The notes: generated by a model from the letters alone, not told the origin. DNA of 64,000 bases from Pectobacterium brasiliense (GCF_016950255.1 NZ_JACGFN010000004.1:10942-74941); one strand, 5' to 3'; positions 25,601-38,605 are shown, counted from the first letter of the stretch. Made by a program: numbers and translations.

Positions 25601-26029
25601 ATGGCCAAGAAAGTACAAGCCTACGTCAAGCTGCAAGTTGCAGCTGGTATGGCTAACCCGAGCCCACCGGTAGGTCCGGCTCTGGGTCAGCAAGGTGTTA
25701 ACATCATGGAATTCTGTAAGGCGTTCAACGCTAAAACTGAAAGCCTTGAGAAGGGTCTGCCGACTCCGGTTGTTATTACCGTTTATTCTGACCGTTCTTT
25801 CACCTTCGTTACCAAAACGCCTCCAGCAGCTGTTCTGCTGAAGAAAGCGGCTGGTATCAAGTCTGGTTCCGGCAAGCCGAACAAAGACAAAGTTGGTAAA
25901 GTAACGAGCGCTCAGGTTCGTGAAATCGCAGAAACTAAAGCTGCGGACATGACTGGTTCTGATGTAGACGCCATGGCGCGCTCTATCGCAGGTACCGCTC
26001 GTTCCATGGGCCTGGTAGTGGAGGATTAA
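25601..26029 (+). CDS. rplK: 50S ribosomal protein L11
   Basis: A 142-residue protein, full length. The N-terminal domain carries the proline-rich [19 protein letters not shown] segment (thiostrepton and release-factor contact), and the C-terminal RNA-binding domain ends MGLVVED. L11 forms the base of the GTPase stalk with L10-L7/L12 and is needed for RelA activation. Ribosome binding site GAGGAAAG. Three bases separate it from rplA. Confidence 0.98.
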   Translation: MAKKVQAYVKLQVAAGMANPSPPVGPALGQQGVNIMEFCKAFNAKTESLEKGLPTPVVITVYSDRSFTFVTKTPPAAVLLKKAAGIKSGSGKPNKDKVGKVTSAQVREIAETKAADMTGSDVDAMARSIAGTARSMGLVVED

Positions 26030-26032
26030 TAA

Positions 26033-26737
<705 letters not shown>

Positions 26738-26752
26738 TAGCTTTTGTTCCGC

Positions 26753-26781
26753 TTTACTCGGGTGTGAGATTTACCTATAAT
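26753..26781 (+). promoter_or_regulatory. Promoter of the rplJL-rpoBC operon, with long L10 leader
   Basis: -35 TTTACT (26753-26758) and -10 TATAAT (26776-26781), 17-base spacing. Bases 26761-26772 (GGGTGTGAGATT) can pair with 26780-26791 (AATTTTACGCCC) using G-U pairs, again placing most of the -10 in a loop. The roughly 265-base untranslated leader to rplJ matches the position of the E. coli leader where the L10-L7/L12 complex represses translation. Confidence 0.82.
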
Positions 26782-27053
26782 TTTACGCCCGTTGTTCCTC
26801 AAGTGGAATGGCGCAAGAATTTTCGGTTGGAGCCTGGCCTATCCAGGCCTCCGTCCAAGACCGCAGGTGTTTCGCAAGAAACTTAATTCTCCTGCGTAGA
26901 CGGTGACAGAGCCTAAATAACGTTTTTCTTTTTTATAAAGAATAATTTTTTACTGGATTCTGCTCACCGTGTTTCAACGCTTATCTCTAATTTTGGCGAT
27001 AAGTGAAGTGAGTTCCGGAGAGTTTCTCCGGCTAAATCCAGGAGCAAAAGCTA

Positions 27054-27551
27054 ATGGCATTAAATCTTCAAGACAAACAAGCGATTGTTGCTGAAGTCAG
27101 CGAAGTAGCCAAAGGTGCGCTGTCTGCGGTTGTTGCGGATTCCCGTGGCGTTACCGTTGATAAAATGACCGAACTGCGTAAAGCAGCGCGTGAAGCTGGC
27201 GTTTACATGCGTGTTGTTCGTAACACCCTGCTGCGCCGCGTTGTTGAAGGTACTCAATTTGAGTGCCTGAAAGACACGTTTGTCGGTCCGACCCTGATTG
27301 CATATTCTCTGGAACACCCGGGCGCTGCTGCTCGTTTGTTCAAAGAGTTCGCGAAAGCGAATGCAAAATTCGAGGTCAAAGCTGCAGCCTTTGAAGGTGA
27401 GCTGATCCCGGCGGCTCAAATTGACCGTCTGGCAACGCTGCCGACTTACGAAGAAGCACTGGCACGTCTGATGTCGACCATGAAAGAAGCCGCTGCAGGC
27501 AAACTGGTCCGCACTCTGGCTGCTGTTCGCGATGCAAAAGAAGCTGCGTAA
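27054..27551 (+). CDS. rplJ: 50S ribosomal protein L10
   Basis: A 165-residue protein, full length. The N-terminal rRNA-binding domain includes [15 protein letters not shown] and [14 protein letters not shown]; the C-terminal helix that docks L7/L12 dimers ends the protein. It anchors the L7/L12 stalk and, in complex with it, is the translational repressor of this operon. Ribosome binding site CAGGAGC 10 bases upstream. Confidence 0.98.
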   Translation: MALNLQDKQAIVAEVSEVAKGALSAVVADSRGVTVDKMTELRKAAREAGVYMRVVRNTLLRRVVEGTQFECLKDTFVGPTLIAYSLEHPGAAARLFKEFAKANAKFEVKAAAFEGELIPAAQIDRLATLPTYEEALARLMSTMKEAAAGKLVRTLAAVRDAKEAA

Positions 27552-27599
27552 TAGCACTTTCTTTTCTAACGTACTTGCTAACGTATAAACTATTTCTGA

Positions 27600-27983
<384 letters not shown>

Positions 27984-28022
27984 GCCAACCTTTCAGGTTG
28001 CAGCCTGATTTATTAGGCTGAT

Positions 28023-28053
28023 GGCTGGTGACTTTTTAGTCACCAGCCTTTTT
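28023..28053 (+). terminator. rplL-rpoB attenuator
   Basis: A perfect 11-base stem GGCTGGTGACT / AGTCACCAGCC with a four-T loop, followed by five Ts, 40 bases after rplL. Two smaller hairpins (27986-28000 and 28002-28019) precede it. In E. coli a partial terminator here lowers rpoBC expression relative to the ribosomal proteins. The rest of the 327-base gap to rpoB has no gene and holds only the rpoB leader. Confidence 0.85.
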
Positions 28054-28310
28054 GCGCTGTAGGGCATCAATGGGGTTTCACACTGTTTAGCCATTGATTT
28101 CTCCCAATATTTTTTTCTATTGACGACTTAATATACTGCTTTCCTGCATGGGCTCCATGCCTAAGCAAGAGCAACGAAATGGTTTAAGAGTAATAGAAAG
28201 ACGTATTACGGAAAGTTCTCTATTTTCCGACCAACATAAATAGTGTTGCATGAACTGTCCTTGTTAGGGCAGACAGAGTGGTTCGACTTGTCAGCTAGCT
28301 GAGGAACCCT

Positions 28311-31300
28311 ATGGTTTACTCCTATACCGAGAAAAAACGCATTCGTAAGGATTTTGGTAAACGTCCACAGGTTTTGGACATACCTTATCTCCTTTCTATC
28401 CAACTTGACTCGTTCCAGAAGTTTATCGAGCAAGACCCGGAAGGTCAGTACGGTTTGGAAGCTGCATTCCGTTCTGTTTTCCCTATAAAAAGCTATAGCG
28501 GTAATTCAGAGCTGCAATACGTTAGCTATCGCTTGGGCGAGCCAGTATTTGACGTTAAAGAATGTCAGATCCGTGGCGTGACGTTCTCTGCGCCGCTACG
28601 CGTAAAACTGCGCCTGGTGATCTACGAGCGCGAAGCGCCTGAAGGCACCGTTAAAGACATCAAAGAACAAGAAGTTTACATGGGCGAAATTCCGCTCATG
28701 ACCGATAACGGTACCTTCGTGATCAACGGTACTGAGCGTGTAATCGTGTCTCAGTTACACCGTAGTCCAGGTGTGTTCTTCGATAGCGACAAAGGTAAAA
28801 CCCACTCTTCAGGTAAGGTGCTGTATAACGCACGTATTATTCCTTACCGTGGTTCCTGGCTGGATTTCGAGTTTGATCCAAAGGATAACCTGTTTGTTCG
28901 TATCGACCGTCGTCGCAAATTGCCTGCGACCATTATCCTGCGCGCGCTGGGTTATTCCACCGAACAGATTCTCGATCTTTTCTTCGATAAAATTGTCTAT
29001 GAAATCAATGGCAATAAGTTGCAGATGGATCTGGTTCCTGAGCGTCTGCGTGGTGAAACCGCATCGTTTGATATTGAAGCGAACGGTAAAGTTTATATCG
29101 AAAAAGGTCGCCGCATCACTGCGCGTCATATCCGTCAGTTAGAGAAAGACGGCATTGAACGCATTGAAGTGCCTGTTGAATATATCGCTGGCAAAGTACT
29201 GTCCAAAGATTATATCGACGAGAGCACCGGTGAACTGATCGGCGCAGCCAACATGGAGCTGTCGCTGGATCTGCTGGCCAAACTGAGCCAGTCTGGTCAC
29301 AAACGTATTGAGACACTGTTCACCAACGATCTTGATCATGGTGCATACATGTCTGAAACCGTGCGCGTCGATCCGTCAAACGATCGCCTGAGTGCGCTGG
29401 TTGAAATCTATCGCATGATGCGTCCTGGTGAGCCACCAACGCGTGAAGCAGCAGAAACGCTGTTTGAGAACCTGTTCTTCTCAGAAGACCGCTATGATCT
29501 GTCTGCGGTTGGTCGTATGAAGTTCAACCGTTCTCTGCTACGTGATGAGATCGAAGGTTCCGGTATCCTGAGCAAAGATGACATCATCGAAGTGATGAAG
29601 AAGCTCATTGATATCCGTAACGGTAAAGGCGAAGTGGATGATATCGACCACCTCGGCAACCGTCGTATCCGTTCCGTCGGCGAAATGGCAGAAAACCAAT
29701 TCCGCGTTGGTCTGGTGCGTGTAGAACGTGCTGTAAAAGAGCGTCTGTCTCTGGGCGACCTTGATACGCTGATGCCACAGGACATGATCAACGCCAAGCC
29801 GATTTCGGCTGCCGTTAAAGAGTTCTTCGGTTCAAGTCAGCTGTCACAGTTTATGGACCAGAACAACCCGCTGTCCGAGATTACGCACAAACGTCGTATC
29901 TCTGCATTGGGCCCAGGCGGTCTGACGCGTGAACGTGCTGGCTTTGAAGTTCGTGACGTACACCCGACTCACTACGGTCGCGTTTGTCCTATCGAAACGC
30001 CGGAAGGTCCGAACATCGGTCTGATCAACTCCCTGTCCGTTTATGCGCAAACGAACGAATACGGTTTCCTTGAAACCCCGTATCGTCGCGTGCGTGACAA
30101 CGTGGTGACGGATGAGATCCATTACCTGTCTGCGATTGAAGAAGGTAACTTCGTTATCGCACAGGCGAACACCAATTTGGACGAAGAAGGCCGCTTCATC
30201 GACGAACTGGTGACCTGCCGTAACAAAGGCGAGTCCAGCTTGTTCAGCCGCGATCAGGTTGAATACATGGACGTTTCCACACAGCAGGTGGTTTCCGTCG
30301 GTGCATCCCTGATTCCGTTCCTGGAACACGATGACGCCAACCGCGCCCTGATGGGTGCGAACATGCAACGTCAGGCCGTTCCGACTCTGCGCGCTGATAA
30401 GCCGCTGGTTGGTACCGGTATGGAACGCGCTGTTGCGGTTGACTCCGGTGTAACTGCCGTAGCCAAACGTGGTGGTACAGTACAATACGTGGATGCATCC
30501 CGTATTGTAATCCGCGTTAATGACGATGAAATGTATCCGGGCGAAGCCGGGATCGACATCTATAACCTGACCAAATATACCCGTTCTAACCAGAATACCT
30601 GCATCAGCCAGATGCCATGTGTGTCTCTGGGTGAGCCGGTAGAACGTGGTGATGTTCTGGCAGATGGCCCGTCCACCGATCTGGGTGAATTGGCGCTGGG
30701 TCAGAACATGCGCGTGGCATTCATGCCATGGAACGGTTACAACTTCGAAGACTCCATCCTCGTTTCCGAGCGTGTGGTCCAGGAAGATCGCTTTACGACC
30801 ATCCATATTCAGGAACTGGCCTGTGTGTCTCGTGACACCAAGTTGGGGCCTGAAGAAATTACTGCAGACATCCCGAACGTGGGTGAAGCAGCACTTTCCA
30901 AACTGGATGAGTCCGGCATTGTTTACATCGGTGCGGAAGTGACCGGTGGTGACATTCTGGTTGGTAAGGTAACGCCGAAAGGTGAAACCCAACTGACGCC
31001 AGAAGAGAAACTGCTGCGTGCGATCTTCGGTGAGAAAGCGTCTGACGTTAAAGACTCTTCTCTGCGTGTACCAAACGGTGTTTCCGGTACGATTATCGAC
31101 GTACAGGTCTTTACCCGCGATGGCGTGGAAAAAGACAAACGTGCGCTGGAAATCGAAGAAATGCAGCTGAAGCAGGCGAAGAAAGACCTGACTGAAGAAT
31201 TGCAGATTCTGGAAGCGGGCCTGTTTGCACGTATCCACGCTGTGCTGGTTTCCGGTGGCGTAGAAGCTGACAAACTAGACAAACTGCCGCGCGAGCGCTG

Positions 31301-32339
31301 GTTGGAACTGGGTCTGACTGATGAAGATAAACAGAATCAGTTGGAACAGCTGGCAGAACAGTATGATGAGCTGAAGCACGAGTTTGAGAAAAAACTCGAA
31401 GCTAAGCGCCGTAAAATCACCCAAGGCGATGATCTGGCACCGGGCGTGCTGAAAATCGTTAAGGTTTATCTGGCCGTTAAACGTCAGATCCAACCGGGTG
31501 ACAAGATGGCTGGTCGTCACGGGAACAAAGGTGTTATCTCCAAGATCAACCCGATCGAAGATATGCCTTACGATGAGAACGGTACGCCGGTCGATATCGT
31601 ACTGAACCCGCTGGGCGTACCTTCACGTATGAACATTGGTCAGATTCTGGAAACCCACTTGGGTATGGCTGCAAAAGGTATCGGCGAGAAAATCAACGCC
31701 ATGCTCAAGCAGCACGAAGAAGTGACTAAACTGCGTGAGTTCATCCAGAGAGCCTATGACCTGGGCGATGATGTGCGTCAAAAAGTCGACCTGAGCACTT
31801 TCTCAGACGAAGAAGTAATGCGTCTGGCTGAAAACCTGAAAAAAGGTATGCCAATTGCAACGCCGGTATTCGACGGTGCAAAAGAGAAAGAAATCAAGGA
31901 ACTGTTGCAGATGGGCGGTATCCCTACCTCCGGTCAGATTACCCTGTACGATGGACGTACCGGTGAGCAATTTGAGCGTCAGGTTACAGTGGGCTACATG
32001 TACATGCTGAAACTGAACCACTTGGTCGACGATAAGATGCATGCCCGTTCCACCGGTTCTTATAGCCTGGTTACTCAGCAGCCGCTGGGTGGTAAGGCAC
32101 AGTTCGGTGGTCAACGCTTCGGTGAGATGGAAGTGTGGGCGCTGGAAGCTTATGGTGCAGCTTATACCCTGCAAGAAATGTTGACCGTTAAGTCTGATGA
32201 CGTGAACGGCCGTACCAAGATGTATAAAAACATCGTGGATGGCAATCATCAGATGGAACCAGGCATGCCGGAATCCTTCAACGTATTGTTGAAAGAAATC
32301 CGCTCGCTGGGTATCAACATCGAGCTGGAAGAAAAGTAA
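28311..32339 (+). CDS. rpoB: RNA polymerase beta subunit
   Basis: A 1342-residue protein, the E. coli length, with no frame break. The rifampicin pocket reads [20 protein letters not shown] then [11 protein letters not shown], the wild-type sequence. The active-site region has [12 protein letters not shown] near 1065, and the C-terminal clamp-contact region has [17 protein letters not shown]. It forms the catalytic core of RNA polymerase with beta'. The ATG at 28311 is preceded by GAGGAACCCT. The gene is cotranscribed from the rplJ promoter through the attenuator. Confidence 0.99.
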   Translation: MVYSYTEKKRIRKDFGKRPQVLDIPYLLSIQLDSFQKFIEQDPEGQYGLEAAFRSVFPIKSYSGNSELQYVSYRLGEPVFDVKECQIRGVTFSAPLRVKLRLVIYEREAPEGTVKDIKEQEVYMGEIPLMTDNGTFVINGTERVIVSQLHRSPGVFFDSDKGKTHSSGKVLYNARIIPYRGSWLDFEFDPKDNLFVRIDRRRKLPATIILRALGYSTEQILDLFFDKIVYEINGNKLQMDLVPERLRGETASFDIEANGKVYIEKGRRITARHIRQLEKDGIERIEVPVEYIAGKVLSKDYIDESTGELIGAANMELSLDLLAKLSQSGHKRIETLFTNDLDHGAYMSETVRVDPSNDRLSALVEIYRMMRPGEPPTREAAETLFENLFFSEDRYDLSAVGRMKFNRSLLRDEIEGSGILSKDDIIEVMKKLIDIRNGKGEVDDIDHLGNRRIRSVGEMAENQFRVGLVRVERAVKERLSLGDLDTLMPQDMINAKPISAAVKEFFGSSQLSQFMDQNNPLSEITHKRRISALGPGGLTRERAGFEVRDVHPTHYGRVCPIETPEGPNIGLINSLSVYAQTNEYGFLETPYRRVRDNVVTDEIHYLSAIEEGNFVIAQANTNLDEEGRFIDELVTCRNKGESSLFSRDQVEYMDVSTQQVVSVGASLIPFLEHDDANRALMGANMQRQAVPTLRADKPLVGTGMERAVAVDSGVTAVAKRGGTVQYVDASRIVIRVNDDEMYPGEAGIDIYNLTKYTRSNQNTCISQMPCVSLGEPVERGDVLADGPSTDLGELALGQNMRVAFMPWNGYNFEDSILVSERVVQEDRFTTIHIQELACVSRDTKLGPEEITADIPNVGEAALSKLDESGIVYIGAEVTGGDILVGKVTPKGETQLTPEEKLLRAIFGEKASDVKDSSLRVPNGVSGTIIDVQVFTRDGVEKDKRALEIEEMQLKQAKKDLTEELQILEAGLFARIHAVLVSGGVEADKLDKLPRERWLELGLTDEDKQNQLEQLAEQYDELKHEFEKKLEAKRRKITQGDDLAPGVLKIVKVYLAVKRQIQPGDKMAGRHGNKGVISKINPIEDMPYDENGTPVDIVLNPLGVPSRMNIGQILETHLGMAAKGIGEKINAMLKQHEEVTKLREFIQRAYDLGDDVRQKVDLSTFSDEEVMRLAENLKKGMPIATPVFDGAKEKEIKELLQMGGIPTSGQITLYDGRTGEQFERQVTVGYMYMLKLNHLVDDKMHARSTGSYSLVTQQPLGGKAQFGGQRFGEMEVWALEAYGAAYTLQEMLTVKSDDVNGRTKMYKNIVDGNHQMEPGMPESFNVLLKEIRSLGINIELEEK

Positions 32340-32445
32340 TTCCAGCCCGTTGTATTGCTGGCATTCGTCATAGGGACATCTGAACTGTGTTTTTAACAGC
32401 ATGGTTCAGGTGTCTATCAGGTCTAACTCCGACAGGAGCCAATCC

Positions 32446-35400
32446 GTGAAAGACTTATTAAAGTTTCTGAAAGCGCAAACTAAAACCGAAGAGTTTGATG
32501 CGATCAAAATTGCTCTGGCCTCGCCAGACATGATCCGTTCGTGGTCTTTTGGTGAAGTTAAAAAGCCAGAAACCATCAACTACCGTACGTTCAAACCTGA
32601 GCGTGACGGCCTTTTCTGCGCCCGTATCTTTGGGCCAGTAAAAGATTATGAGTGCTTGTGCGGTAAGTATAAGCGCCTGAAACACCGTGGTGTTATTTGT
32701 GAGAAGTGCGGCGTTGAAGTGACCCAGACTAAAGTGCGCCGTGAGCGTATGGGCCACATCGAGCTGGCTTCTCCGACTGCGCACATCTGGTTCCTGAAGT
32801 CACTGCCTTCCCGTATCGGTTTGCTGCTGGATATGCCGCTGCGTGATATCGAACGCGTGCTTTATTTTGAATCTTATGTCGTGGTTGAAGGCGGCATGAC
32901 CAACCTCGAGCGTCGTCAGATCCTGACTGAAGAGCAGTATCTGGATGCGCTGGAAGAGTTTGGTGATGAGTTCGACGCGAAAATGGGTGCCGAAGCGATC
33001 CAGGCTCTGTTGAAGAACATGGATCTGGAGCAGGAATGCGAGCAGCTGCGTGAAGAGCTGACCGAAACCAACTCCGAAACCAAACGTAAAAAGCTGACCA
33101 AGCGCATTAAGCTGCTGGAAGCGTTCGTACAGTCTGGTAACAAGCCAGAGTGGATGATTCTGACCGTTCTTCCGGTACTGCCGCCAGATCTGCGTCCGCT
33201 GGTTCCGTTGGATGGTGGCCGTTTCGCGACTTCCGACCTGAACGATCTGTATCGCCGTGTGATCAACCGTAACAACCGTTTGAAACGTCTGCTTGATCTG
33301 GCTGCGCCGGACATCATCGTACGTAACGAAAAACGTATGTTGCAGGAAGCGGTTGATGCCCTGCTGGATAACGGCCGTCGCGGTCGTGCGATCACCGGTT
33401 CTAACAAACGTCCTCTGAAATCTTTGGCCGATATGATCAAAGGTAAACAGGGTCGTTTCCGTCAGAACCTGCTCGGTAAGCGTGTTGACTACTCCGGTCG
33501 TTCCGTAATCACCGTTGGTCCATACCTGCGTCTGCACCAGTGTGGTCTGCCGAAGAAAATGGCACTGGAACTGTTCAAACCGTTCATCTACGGCAAGCTG
33601 GAACTGCGTGGTCTTGCTACCACCATTAAAGCTGCCAAGAAAATGGTTGAGCGTGAAGAAGCCGTCGTATGGGATATCCTGGACGAAGTCATCCGCGAAC
33701 ACCCGGTATTGTTGAACCGTGCACCAACACTGCACCGTTTGGGTATCCAGGCATTTGAACCTGTACTGATCGAAGGTAAAGCCATCCAGCTGCACCCGCT
33801 GGTTTGTGCGGCCTATAACGCCGACTTCGACGGTGACCAAATGGCTGTACACGTACCGTTGACGCTGGAAGCCCAGTTGGAAGCGCGTGCGTTGATGATG
33901 TCGACTAACAACATCTTGTCCCCTGCGAATGGTGAGCCAATCATCGTTCCTTCTCAGGACGTGGTATTGGGTCTGTACTACATGACGCGTGACTGTGTTA
34001 ACGCCAAAGGCGAAGGCATGGTGCTCACGGGTCCGAAAGAAGCTGAACGCGTTTACCGCGCTGGTCTGGCCTCTCTGCATGCGCGCGTTAAAGTGCGTAT
34101 CACGGAAGAGATCAAGAGCATCGACGGCGATGTTACGCATCAGACGTCGATTATTGATACGACGATCGGTCGCGCCATCCTGTGGATGATCGTACCGAAA
34201 GGCCTGCCATACTCGATCGTTAACCAGCCTCTGGGCAAAAAAGCGATCTCCAAAATGCTGAACACCTGTTACCGCATTTTGGGTCTGAAACCGACAGTTA
34301 TCTTCGCTGACCAGACTATGTACACCGGTTTTGCTTACGCGGCGCGCTCTGGTGCTTCCGTAGGTATCGATGACATGGTTATCCCGGAGAAAAAAGCCGA
34401 GATTATCGAAGAAGCAGAAACCGAAGTTGCCGAGATTCAGGAGCAGTTCCAGTCTGGTCTGGTTACGGCGGGCGAACGCTATAACAAAGTGATCGATATC
34501 TGGGCCGCGGCGAACGAACGTGTTGCGAAAGCGATGATGGAGAACCTGTCCGTTGAGGATGTGGTTAACCGTGATGGCGTGGTTGAGCAGCAGGTCTCTT
34601 TCAACAGCATCTTTATGATGGCCGACTCCGGTGCGCGTGGTTCTGCTGCACAGATTCGTCAGCTGGCGGGGATGCGTGGTCTGATGGCGAAACCAGATGG
34701 TTCGATCATCGAGACGCCGATTACCGCAAACTTCCGTGAAGGTCTGAACGTACTCCAGTACTTCATCTCGACGCACGGTGCGCGTAAAGGTCTGGCGGAT
34801 ACCGCACTGAAAACAGCGAACTCCGGTTATCTGACTCGTCGTCTGGTTGATGTTGCGCAGGATCTGGTTGTGACCGAAGACGATTGTGGTACCCACGAAG
34901 GTATCATGATGACGCCGGTTATCGAGGGTGGTGATGTTAAAGAGCCACTGCGTGAGCGCGTACTGGGTCGTGTAACGGCTGAAGATGTGATCAAACCGGG
35001 CACGGCGGACATTCTGGTTCCACGTAACACGCTGCTGAATGAGCAGTGGTGTGACATGTTGGAAGAGAACTCCGTTGACGCCGTTAAAGTACGTTCAGTC
35101 GTAAGCTGCGAAACCGACTTTGGCGTGTGCGCCAACTGCTACGGTCGCGACCTGGCTCGTGGTCACATCATCAACAAAGGTGAGGCCATCGGGGTTATCG
35201 CGGCACAGTCCATCGGTGAACCAGGTACACAGTTAACCATGCGTACGTTCCACATCGGTGGTGCGGCATCGCGTGCGGCGGCTGAGTCCAGCATTCAGGT
35301 GAAAAACAAAGGTAGCCTGAAACTGAGCAATGCTAAGTTCGTCGTGAACAGCAACGGTAAACTGGTTATTACTTCACGTAATACCGAACTGAAACTGATC

Positions 35401-36669
35401 GACGAATTCGGACGTACGAAAGAAAGCTATAAAGTGCCTTATGGTGCGGTGATGGCGAAAGGTGATGGCTCAGAGGTTACTGGTGGCGAAACCGTAGCAA
35501 ACTGGGACCCGCACACCATGCCAGTGGTGACCGAAGTGAACGGTTTCATCCGTTTTGCTGATATGATTGACGGTCAGACCATTACACGCCAGACCGACGA
35601 ACTGACCGGTTTGTCTTCCATCGTGGTTCTGGATAGCGCAGAGCGTACCGGTAGCGGTAAAGATCTGCGTCCGGCACTGAAAATCGTCGATGGCAAAGGT
35701 GAAGATGTATTGATCCCAGGTACCGATATGCCTGCTCAATACTTCCTGCCGGGTAAAACAATTGTTCAGTTGGAAGATGGAGTGCAGATTGGTGCCGGTG
35801 ATACATTGGCGCGTCTTCCTCAGGAATCCAGCGGTACCAAGGATATTACCGGTGGTCTGCCACGTGTAGCCGACCTGTTCGAAGCGCGCCGTCCGAAAGA
35901 ACCAGCTATTCTGGCGGAAATCAGCGGTATCATTTCCTTCGGTAAAGAAACCAAAGGTAAGCGCCGTCTGGTAATTTCTCCGTTAGATGGCAGCGATGCT
36001 TACGAAGAGATGATTCCGAAGTGGCGTCAGCTCAACGTGTTCGAAGGTGAAGTGGTGGAACGTGGTGACGTTGTTTCCGACGGCCCAGAATCTCCGCACG
36101 ATATCCTGCGTCTGCGTGGCGTACATGCAGTAACGCGTTATATCACCAACGAAGTTCAGGAAGTTTACCGTCTGCAAGGCGTTAAGATTAACGATAAACA
36201 CATCGAAGTTATCGTTCGTCAGATGTTGCGTAAAGGCACCATCGTTAGCGCGGGTGGTACGGAGTTCCTGGAAGGCGAACAGGCAGAAATGTCTCGCATC
36301 AAGATTGCCAACCGTCAGTTGGAAGCGGATGGCAAGATCACGGCAACGTACAGCCGCGATCTGCTGGGTATCACCAAAGCATCTCTGGCGACCGAGTCCT
36401 TCATTTCTGCGGCATCGTTCCAGGAAACCACTCGCGTACTGACCGAAGCCGCTGTTGCGGGTAAACGTGATGAACTGCGTGGCCTGAAAGAGAACGTTAT
36501 CGTAGGTCGTCTGATCCCAGCGGGTACAGGTTATGCGTACCACCAGGATCGTATGCGCCGCCGTCAGGCGGGTGAAGCGCCTATCGTGCCTCAGGTGAGT
36601 GCCGATGAAGCTTCTGCTAACCTGGCTGAACTGCTGAACGCAGGCTTTGGTAGCAGCGACGACGAGTAA
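32446..36669 (+). CDS. rpoC: RNA polymerase beta' subunit
   Basis: A 1407-residue protein with the E. coli length. The N-terminal zinc site has [20 protein letters not shown] around residues 70-90, the catalytic Mg-binding loop is NADFDGDQ near residue 458-465, and the second zinc site has [13 protein letters not shown] near 890. The frame is open back to 32401, but the GTG at 32446 preceded by CAGGAGCC gives the known [11 protein letters not shown] start, as in E. coli. Two residues stretches around 600 ([14 protein letters not shown]) differ from E. coli, a known variable loop. Confidence 0.99.
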   Translation: MKDLLKFLKAQTKTEEFDAIKIALASPDMIRSWSFGEVKKPETINYRTFKPERDGLFCARIFGPVKDYECLCGKYKRLKHRGVICEKCGVEVTQTKVRRERMGHIELASPTAHIWFLKSLPSRIGLLLDMPLRDIERVLYFESYVVVEGGMTNLERRQILTEEQYLDALEEFGDEFDAKMGAEAIQALLKNMDLEQECEQLREELTETNSETKRKKLTKRIKLLEAFVQSGNKPEWMILTVLPVLPPDLRPLVPLDGGRFATSDLNDLYRRVINRNNRLKRLLDLAAPDIIVRNEKRMLQEAVDALLDNGRRGRAITGSNKRPLKSLADMIKGKQGRFRQNLLGKRVDYSGRSVITVGPYLRLHQCGLPKKMALELFKPFIYGKLELRGLATTIKAAKKMVEREEAVVWDILDEVIREHPVLLNRAPTLHRLGIQAFEPVLIEGKAIQLHPLVCAAYNADFDGDQMAVHVPLTLEAQLEARALMMSTNNILSPANGEPIIVPSQDVVLGLYYMTRDCVNAKGEGMVLTGPKEAERVYRAGLASLHARVKVRITEEIKSIDGDVTHQTSIIDTTIGRAILWMIVPKGLPYSIVNQPLGKKAISKMLNTCYRILGLKPTVIFADQTMYTGFAYAARSGASVGIDDMVIPEKKAEIIEEAETEVAEIQEQFQSGLVTAGERYNKVIDIWAAANERVAKAMMENLSVEDVVNRDGVVEQQVSFNSIFMMADSGARGSAAQIRQLAGMRGLMAKPDGSIIETPITANFREGLNVLQYFISTHGARKGLADTALKTANSGYLTRRLVDVAQDLVVTEDDCGTHEGIMMTPVIEGGDVKEPLRERVLGRVTAEDVIKPGTADILVPRNTLLNEQWCDMLEENSVDAVKVRSVVSCETDFGVCANCYGRDLARGHIINKGEAIGVIAAQSIGEPGTQLTMRTFHIGGAASRAAAESSIQVKNKGSLKLSNAKFVVNSNGKLVITSRNTELKLIDEFGRTKESYKVPYGAVMAKGDGSEVTGGETVANWDPHTMPVVTEVNGFIRFADMIDGQTITRQTDELTGLSSIVVLDSAERTGSGKDLRPALKIVDGKGEDVLIPGTDMPAQYFLPGKTIVQLEDGVQIGAGDTLARLPQESSGTKDITGGLPRVADLFEARRPKEPAILAEISGIISFGKETKGKRRLVISPLDGSDAYEEMIPKWRQLNVFEGEVVERGDVVSDGPESPHDILRLRGVHAVTRYITNEVQEVYRLQGVKINDKHIEVIVRQMLRKGTIVSAGGTEFLEGEQAEMSRIKIANRQLEADGKITATYSRDLLGITKASLATESFISAASFQETTRVLTEAAVAGKRDELRGLKENVIVGRLIPAGTGYAYHQDRMRRRQAGEAPIVPQVSADEASANLAELLNAGFGSSDDE

Positions 36670-36704
36670 GTCTCTTTACACTGCATTATCATGCGGTAAA
36701 TAAC

Positions 36705-36738
36705 AAAACCCCAGCTATCATGGCTGGGGTTTTTTATT
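36705..36738 (+). terminator. rpoBC operon terminator
   Basis: AAAACCCCAGC / GCTGGGGTTTT stem with a 7-base loop and T run, 36 bases after the rpoC stop. Confidence 0.93.
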
Positions 36739-36861
36739 GCGCACATCCCTGTGCGCTACCTAAAGGCCGTCGCAAGCGACGTTAAAAATTGATGGAAGGC
36801 GTCCTGCCTTCTACCCTACGGGCCAACGCGGTGCGTTGTTAAAAAACGCTCCCGGCGTTTT
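36739..36861. repeat. Cluster of five tandem hairpins after rpoC
   Basis: Five consecutive perfect inverted repeats lie within 123 bases: GCGCACA..TGTGCGC (36739-36756), CGTCGC..GCGACG (36768-36781), GAAGGC..GCCTTC (36795-36811), CAACGC..GCGTTG (36824-36838) and AAAACGC..GCGTTTT (36843-36861). There is no ORF. It looks like a composite intergenic repeat element of the kind scattered in enterobacterial genomes; I cannot name a family. It sits between the rpoC terminator and the promoter of the next gene. Confidence 0.75.
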
Positions 36862-36919
36862 ATATCATCCTGAAATTTTTTGTTGTACAGTAGTGTAAAG
36901 TAAATAGAACGGAACCGAC

Positions 36920-38317
36920 ATGGACACCTCAACTACGCCAACACTCTCACAGCCTGGCGGCTCATTACCTCAGCAAGATGACTCACTTTCTTCTGATAAA
37001 ACCTTACAAACACAGTCAGTAAGCCATTCTCAACATCGAGCAAAACGCGCAGCATGGGGCAGTTTTGTGGGGGCCGTTGTCGACTGGTACGATTTTCTAC
37101 TGTACGGAATTGTTGCCGCCCTTGTATTTAATACCGAATTTTTCCCACAGGTCAGCCCGACAATGGGGACGCTGGCGGCATTTGGTACGTTTGGCGTGGG
37201 TTTCCTGTTCCGACCGCTAGGTGGGATGGTGTTCGGCCACTTCGGCGATAAGCTGGGTCGTAAACGAATGTTGATGATCACGGTCTGGATGATGGGCATT
37301 TCTACTGCGCTGATTGGCCTGTTGCCGTCGTTTGATTCCATCGGCTGGTGGGCACCGGTGCTGCTGGTTACGCTGCGTGCAATTCAGGGCTTTGCGGTTG
37401 GTGGTGAATGGGGTGGGGCGGCGCTGTTGGCGGTAGAGAATGCACCGAAGAAGAAGAAAGCCTTTTATAGTAGCGGCGTACAGGTTGGCTTTGGGGTCGG
37501 ATTGTTGCTAGCTACTGGGTCGGTATCGGTGGTGAGCAATTTGACGACCAATGAAGAATTTACCACCTGGGGCTGGCGTCTGCCGTTCTTATTCAGCCTG
37601 ATTCTGGTGGCTATCGCCTGGTGGGTGCGTAACGGGATGGATGAGTCTCAGGAATTTGAGGCGAATAAAACGCTGGGAGAAAGAGCCAATAAGCTGCGTT
37701 CTTTCCCTATCATGGAAGCACTGCGCCAGCACCCGAAGGCATTTCTGCTGATTATTGCGCTACGGCTTGGTGAACTGCTGACGATGTATATCGTTACCGC
37801 GTTTGCCCTCAATTATTCCACGACTCATCTTGGGCTATCGCGGGATATCTTCCTGAATATCGGGCTGCTGGTGGGGGCGATCAGCTGCGTATCTATTCCT
37901 TTCTTTGCCTATCTGGCAGATAGCTTTGGCCGCCGTCGGATCTACGTTACTGGTGCACTGATTGGGGCTGCGAGTGCGGTGCCATTCTTTATGGCGCTGG
38001 AAAGCCATAACACACTGCTGATTCTGTTCTTTGCCATCATGCTGGCGAATATTGCTCACGATATGATTGTTAGCGTACAGCAGCCGATGTTTACCGAACT
38101 ATTTGGCACGGCGTACCGCTATAGCGGGGCGGGTGTGGGTTATCAGGTCGCCAGCGTGGTTGGCGGCGGTTTTACACCGTTTATCGCCGTTCTGCTGGTG
38201 CAGTTTATGGATGGTTCATGGCATGCGGTGGCAGCTTACCTTGCCATTGGCTGCTTACTCTCGGCGATTGTCGGGATGCGGATGAAGGCAACATCAGCGG
38301 ACGCCTTATCTCACTAA
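36920..38317 (+). CDS. MFS transporter, metabolite:H+ symporter (MHS) type
   Basis: A 465-residue membrane protein with about 12 hydrophobic segments. The MHS signature is clear: SFVGAVVDWYDFLLYG in the first segment, GHFGDKLGRKRMLM in the loop 2-3, RAIQGFAVGGEWGGAAL in segment 4, and LADSFGRRRIYV in loop 8-9. Relatives include ShiA (shikimate), ProP (proline/betaine), KgtP (oxoglutarate) and YhjE; the substrate cannot be told. About 45 hydrophilic residues precede the first membrane segment, longer than usual. It is not at this place in E. coli. The start is the ATG at 36920; the ribosome binding site GGAACCG is modest. Confidence 0.9.
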   Translation: MDTSTTPTLSQPGGSLPQQDDSLSSDKTLQTQSVSHSQHRAKRAAWGSFVGAVVDWYDFLLYGIVAALVFNTEFFPQVSPTMGTLAAFGTFGVGFLFRPLGGMVFGHFGDKLGRKRMLMITVWMMGISTALIGLLPSFDSIGWWAPVLLVTLRAIQGFAVGGEWGGAALLAVENAPKKKKAFYSSGVQVGFGVGLLLATGSVSVVSNLTTNEEFTTWGWRLPFLFSLILVAIAWWVRNGMDESQEFEANKTLGERANKLRSFPIMEALRQHPKAFLLIIALRLGELLTMYIVTAFALNYSTTHLGLSRDIFLNIGLLVGAISCVSIPFFAYLADSFGRRRIYVTGALIGAASAVPFFMALESHNTLLILFFAIMLANIAHDMIVSVQQPMFTELFGTAYRYSGAGVGYQVASVVGGGFTPFIAVLLVQFMDGSWHAVAAYLAIGCLLSAIVGMRMKATSADALSH

Positions 38318-38341
38318 CCTCTTTACTTCACCCATCTCGCG

Positions 38342-38379
38342 TGCCGATACAGATGCAGAGTCTGTATCGGCATATTTTT
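38342..38379 (+). terminator. Terminator of the MFS transporter gene
   Basis: A perfect 12-base stem TGCCGATACAGA (38342-38353) / TCTGTATCGGCA (38361-38372) with a 7-base loop, followed by TATTTTTT. Confidence 0.9.
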
Positions 38380-38413
38380 TACTGCTTCTTAGTCTACTGT
38401 TTTTGCCGTGGCG

Positions 38414-38605
38414 TTATCTGAACCGATCAAGATCGCTTCGCTTCAGCCCGATATCTTTAAGCCCGTCATCGCTCATATTCCGTAGTATCTTCAGCGTTTG
38501 TGCTCTTGCCCGCCAGGCTTTCCACAAGCGGTACGGCAAAATAAGCATTAGCCAGAACGGTGACTCGCGGAACGGTTTTTGTGATCGATTCTCATGAAAT
38601 TCCAT
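38414..38605 (-). CDS. Small DUF1127 protein, YjiS-like
   Basis: A 63-residue basic protein. The C-terminal motif is characteristic of DUF1127: ILRNMSDDGLKDIGLKRSDL at about residues 40-59, with the conserved L-x-D-I-G-L-x-R-S-D-L core. The middle (WLMLILPYRLWKAWRARAQT) is an Arg/Trp-rich amphipathic stretch. The function is not established; DUF1127 proteins in alphaproteobacteria have been linked to phosphate and RNA metabolism. The start at 38605 has a good ribosome binding site (GAGGGGG, 6 bases before ATG). It is divergent from the YjiR-like regulator, an arrangement like E. coli yjiS-yjiR. Confidence 0.85.
   Translation of the reverse strand: MEFHENRSQKPFRESPFWLMLILPYRLWKAWRARAQTLKILRNMSDDGLKDIGLKRSDLDRFR

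Noticed and set aside
29844..31238. Long minus-strand open frame (464 codons) inside rpoB
   Set aside because: Shadow of rpoB for the same reason; no family resemblance.
32800..34896. Very long minus-strand open frame (698 codons) inside rpoC
   Set aside because: It is the reverse-frame shadow of a highly expressed gene with strong codon bias; composition (many His, Arg, Gln, Thr) matches no protein family and there is no ribosome binding site.
36739..36861. CRISPR array
   Set aside because: The hairpins differ in sequence, and there are no identical repeats with regular spacers.
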